Assembly (NCBI GenBank): GCA_002433025.1
Contig: DJGZ01000063.1
Coordinates: 78,884 to 142,883, forward strand
Direction of reading: 5' to 3'
Source of the DNA: Bacteroidales bacterium UBA5833
GTDB taxonomy: Bacteria; Bacteroidota; Bacteroidia; Bacteroidales; Lentimicrobiaceae
DNA length: 64,000 nt
In this document: positions 61,786 to 64,000 of the stretch, piece by piece
How the letters are laid out: each line of letters starts with the position of its first letter
Position numbering within the stretch: the first letter of the stretch is position 1
Translations under genes and position numbers: made by a program
Notes under the pieces: model-generated
The model's input: the letters and a program-made list of their open reading frames with translations, nothing else
Told to the model about the DNA's origin: nothing
The model's database searches: none

Positions 61786-63861
61786 CTATAAAGCAGGATA
61801 TTCAATTCTTATATGGTAGATGCTCATCAATTTTTTCCTCAGAATTTTTTTGATCCGGGTAATATCTTTAAGGGTAAGCTCTGAGTTTACAAACTGTTTC
61901 ATTTCGATCTGCTTGTCGATGATAGTGTCGACCAGCACGGCAATGGATTCAGCATCAGGCTTTACCATACTCCGGGATGCAGCCTCAACCGAATCGGCCA
62001 TCATCAGTATGGAGGTTTCCTTTGAGAAAGGCACCGGCCCCGGGTAGCGAAAATCAGCTTCCCTTGCTTCTTTCTCCGGGAAGTCAATCCGCTGGCGGTT
62101 ATAAAAATACTCAGCCATGCGGGTGCCGTGGTGTGTGCGGATAAAATCAACAAGAATTTCGGGAAGTTTATACTTCCTGGCCTTATCAATCCCTTTGGTC
62201 ACATGGCTGACAATAATTCTGGCACTTTCTTCATAGCTGAGTTCATCATGAGGATTAATTCCTGATGTCTGGTTTTCAATAAAATAGGCAGGCATATCCA
62301 TTTTACCGATATCATGATAGAGCGCTCCGGCCCTAACCAGCAGGGTATTACCTCCTATCTCATAAGCAGCGGCTTCCGCGATATTGGCCACCTGCATCGA
62401 ATGCTGAAAAGTGCCCGGAGCATGCAGTGAAAGCTGACGAAGCAAAGGGCTGTTGGTGTCAGAGAGTTCCATAAGTGTTACATCGGTGACATGTCCGAAC
62501 AGCTTTTCGAAAATAAAAATCATCGGGTAGGCAAACAGGGTTAACATTGCACTACCGCCATACAGTAAAAACATGCTTGCCTGAATGTTTCTCAGACTGC
62601 CATCCTGAATCAGCAGCATACCGGTATATACCACAGCATAAGTGACAAAAACAGCCAGGGCGGTTATAAAGAACTGAGACCGCCGCCTGAGTTCAGCCAC
62701 GCTGATGATGGCAATCAGTCCGGCAATCAGTTGCTGAAAAATAAATTCAAAGCCGTTGGGGACCATAAAACCGGCAAGAATGAGGGTAACCACATGAATA
62801 AAAAACGCCAGGCGCGTGTCAAAAAATACCCTGATGATCACGGGCACCAGACAAAACGGGAGCAAATGAAGCAACCTATATTCTGTCTTGATAGTGTGGG
62901 CAGCCGAAGCAACCATTACCAGAATCAACAACAATATCATCAGCAGGTTTTTATTATCCCTGAAGACATCCTTCCGGAAAGAAATCATAAAAAGGATAAA
63001 GGCGATGATGGTCAGGCTGATCAGGAGGGACTGGCCAAGCAGGATGTTGTTGTACTCGAAAGATTCATCGAGCCGGCTTTCGTAATCCATTCGGAGAGAT
63101 TCCAGGATCTGAAATTTTTCAGCATTAACCAGTTCCCCCCTTGAAATGATTTTTTCGCCGGCCTGTATCATTCCCCTCGTGGTGGCAACCTCTCCCGTCA
63201 GCGCTTCCCGTGCACGTTTTGTATTGGCAGCATCAAATACGATATTCTGGCTGAGGGCATTCATCAGCGCCCCTTTAACCAGCTCTGTTTCAGTCAGTCC
63301 GGCCCTGTCTATGGCCATATCGATGTACTGACCTGCCGATTTAATGGTGAATACGGATGAAAGTCTTACCCTGGATGCAATATTGCCATCAATGATAAAG
63401 ATTTCGTAATCACCGGGCTTGTTTTCAATTTCATTGGAAAGGGCTACGATCCCATGGGAAAAAAGCGTATCTATGATTTTCAGTGCCACTTCCAGGTGCT
63501 TTGCCTGCTCCCCGTCGCCCCCGTTATTCCGCCCGAACCTTGATTCCCATAACTTATTGAAATCGTTGATCAGCCCGTTTATCTGCCTGTCGGCGATGTT
63601 GCTCCTGCGCTGAAAATAAGGGCGGGCATCGCTCAGCGCTGCACTTATCTCCGACTGCAGTTCCTCTTCGGGTTTGAGAATGCCGAAATCAACAGGGGCT
63701 ATCAGATCATCATGCTGCCATGGTTTCCCGCGCTGGTATTCGTACCTGAATTTACCTTCGCGCGGAAAAATTATGATCAGTGCCGCAATGACCGCAGCAA
63801 ACAACAGGATTTTTCCTATGATGTCATGGTGATCGCTCAGCCAATGGATAAATCTGCTCAT
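61786..63861 (-). CDS. 7TM-HD (PgpH-like) cyclic-dinucleotide phosphodiesterase
   Basis: A 691-residue inner-membrane protein of the 7TMR-HD family, in which PgpH degrades c-di-AMP. An N-terminal TM (IGKILLFAAVIAALIIIF, about 15-32) and a large extracytoplasmic domain (about 40-275) lead into seven TM helices (about 280-465). The cytoplasmic HD domain (about 480-650) has HSMQVANIAEAAAYEI, ALYHDIGKM (HD ligands) and RTHHGTRMAEYFY. A conserved acidic/Ser loop (LMADSVEAASRSM) closes the fold. It may regulate osmolyte or cell-wall homeostasis. No diadenylate cyclase gene is nearby. It is monocistronic. The last 139 bases of the window hold no complete gene. Confidence 0.92.
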   Translation of the reverse strand: MSRFIHWLSDHHDIIGKILLFAAVIAALIIIFPREGKFRYEYQRGKPWQHDDLIAPVDFGILKPEEELQSEISAALSDARPYFQRRSNIADRQINGLINDFNKLWESRFGRNNGGDGEQAKHLEVALKIIDTLFSHGIVALSNEIENKPGDYEIFIIDGNIASRVRLSSVFTIKSAGQYIDMAIDRAGLTETELVKGALMNALSQNIVFDAANTKRAREALTGEVATTRGMIQAGEKIISRGELVNAEKFQILESLRMDYESRLDESFEYNNILLGQSLLISLTIIAFILFMISFRKDVFRDNKNLLMILLLILVMVASAAHTIKTEYRLLHLLPFCLVPVIIRVFFDTRLAFFIHVVTLILAGFMVPNGFEFIFQQLIAGLIAIISVAELRRRSQFFITALAVFVTYAVVYTGMLLIQDGSLRNIQASMFLLYGGSAMLTLFAYPMIFIFEKLFGHVTDVTLMELSDTNSPLLRQLSLHAPGTFQHSMQVANIAEAAAYEIGGNTLLVRAGALYHDIGKMDMPAYFIENQTSGINPHDELSYEESARIIVSHVTKGIDKARKYKLPEILVDFIRTHHGTRMAEYFYNRQRIDFPEKEAREADFRYPGPVPFSKETSILMMADSVEAASRSMVKPDAESIAVLVDTIIDKQIEMKQFVNSELTLKDITRIKKILRKKLMSIYHIRIEYPAL

Positions 63862-64000
63862 ACCGAATAGCAGTTGACAATCTCAATTCTTAATTGCCGA
63901 AAATACAAAGAAATCTTTCAGGTGATCAGACAAAAGCATAATAAAATCATATACTCAATCATTGTTGCCCGGAAAAAACCTGATAATGAACTTAGAGATT

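Noticed and set aside
63986..64000. ATG with five open codons at the right edge, possible start of a next gene
   Set aside because: Only 15 bases are visible and no promoter consensus lies in front, so it cannot be supported.
1..64000. CRISPR array, tRNA or rRNA genes, complete insertion sequence, replication origin
   Set aside because: No regularly spaced repeats, tRNA cloverleaf, rRNA core sequences, complete transposase with ends, or origin features were seen on reading.

Overview
The window looks like chromosome from an anaerobic, fermentative Bacteroidota, most likely Bacteroidales. Three signs point there. Several secreted proteins end in type IX secretion (T9SS) sorting domains. Promoters match the Bacteroidota -7 element TAnnTTTG. 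ECF sigma factors sit next to single-pass anti-sigma-like proteins and outer-membrane beta-barrels. No rRNA, tRNA, CRISPR array or complete insertion sequence was seen.

Layout. 1-8 kb: surface polysaccharide genes (a flippase that runs off the left edge, three glycosyltransferases), a PutP-type symporter, MurB and an FtsE-like ATPase. 8.7-13.2 kb: a four-PAS hybrid histidine kinase and an SRPBCC protein. 13.4-16.9 kb: gatE-gatD, encoding a GatDE tRNA-dependent amidotransferase of the kind known from Archaea. 17-34 kb: T9SS cargo, another glycosyltransferase, two ECF sigma cassettes, CinA, an Omp28-type protein and a YhhQ-type transporter. 34.3-35 kb: a decayed stretch with a possible gene relic and an inverted-repeat element.

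35-43.3 kb: a GAF-PAS sigma-54 activator next to a three-gene NuoE/NuoF/(NuoG-NfnB-formate dehydrogenase-like) operon. The 1234-residue third protein lacks the cysteine or selenocysteine of formate dehydrogenases. The set therefore looks like an electron-bifurcating transhydrogenase related in layout to HydABC/Stn complexes rather than a formate dehydrogenase.

45.3-56.9 kb: an eleven-gene minus-strand run. In order of transcription it encodes an iron alcohol dehydrogenase, a PyrK/NfnA-like flavoprotein that has lost all its [2Fe-2S] ligands, a Rex homologue with altered DNA-recognition residues, a small ferredoxin, a sensory-type PAS [FeFe]-hydrogenase, a SpoIIE-type phosphatase, a second small ferredoxin, a catalytic-type [FeFe]-hydrogenase, and then a transcarboxylase-like pair (12S-like subunit, and a 5S subunit fused to a biotin domain) around an unrecognised 59-residue protein. 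A near-perfect Rex operator lies upstream of the first gene, and a hairpin terminator follows the last. I read this as redox balancing (H2, ethanol, propionate) coupled to a sensory module built from enzyme families that lost catalytic residues. The 12S-like gene carries a one-base frameshift in a G tract, which may be a sequencing error.

57-64 kb: a T9SS C10 protease, a stand-alone IS1595-type zinc-ribbon protein, a secreted/cytoplasmic thioredoxin pair, a WbqC protein and a PgpH-like 7TM-HD phosphodiesterase.
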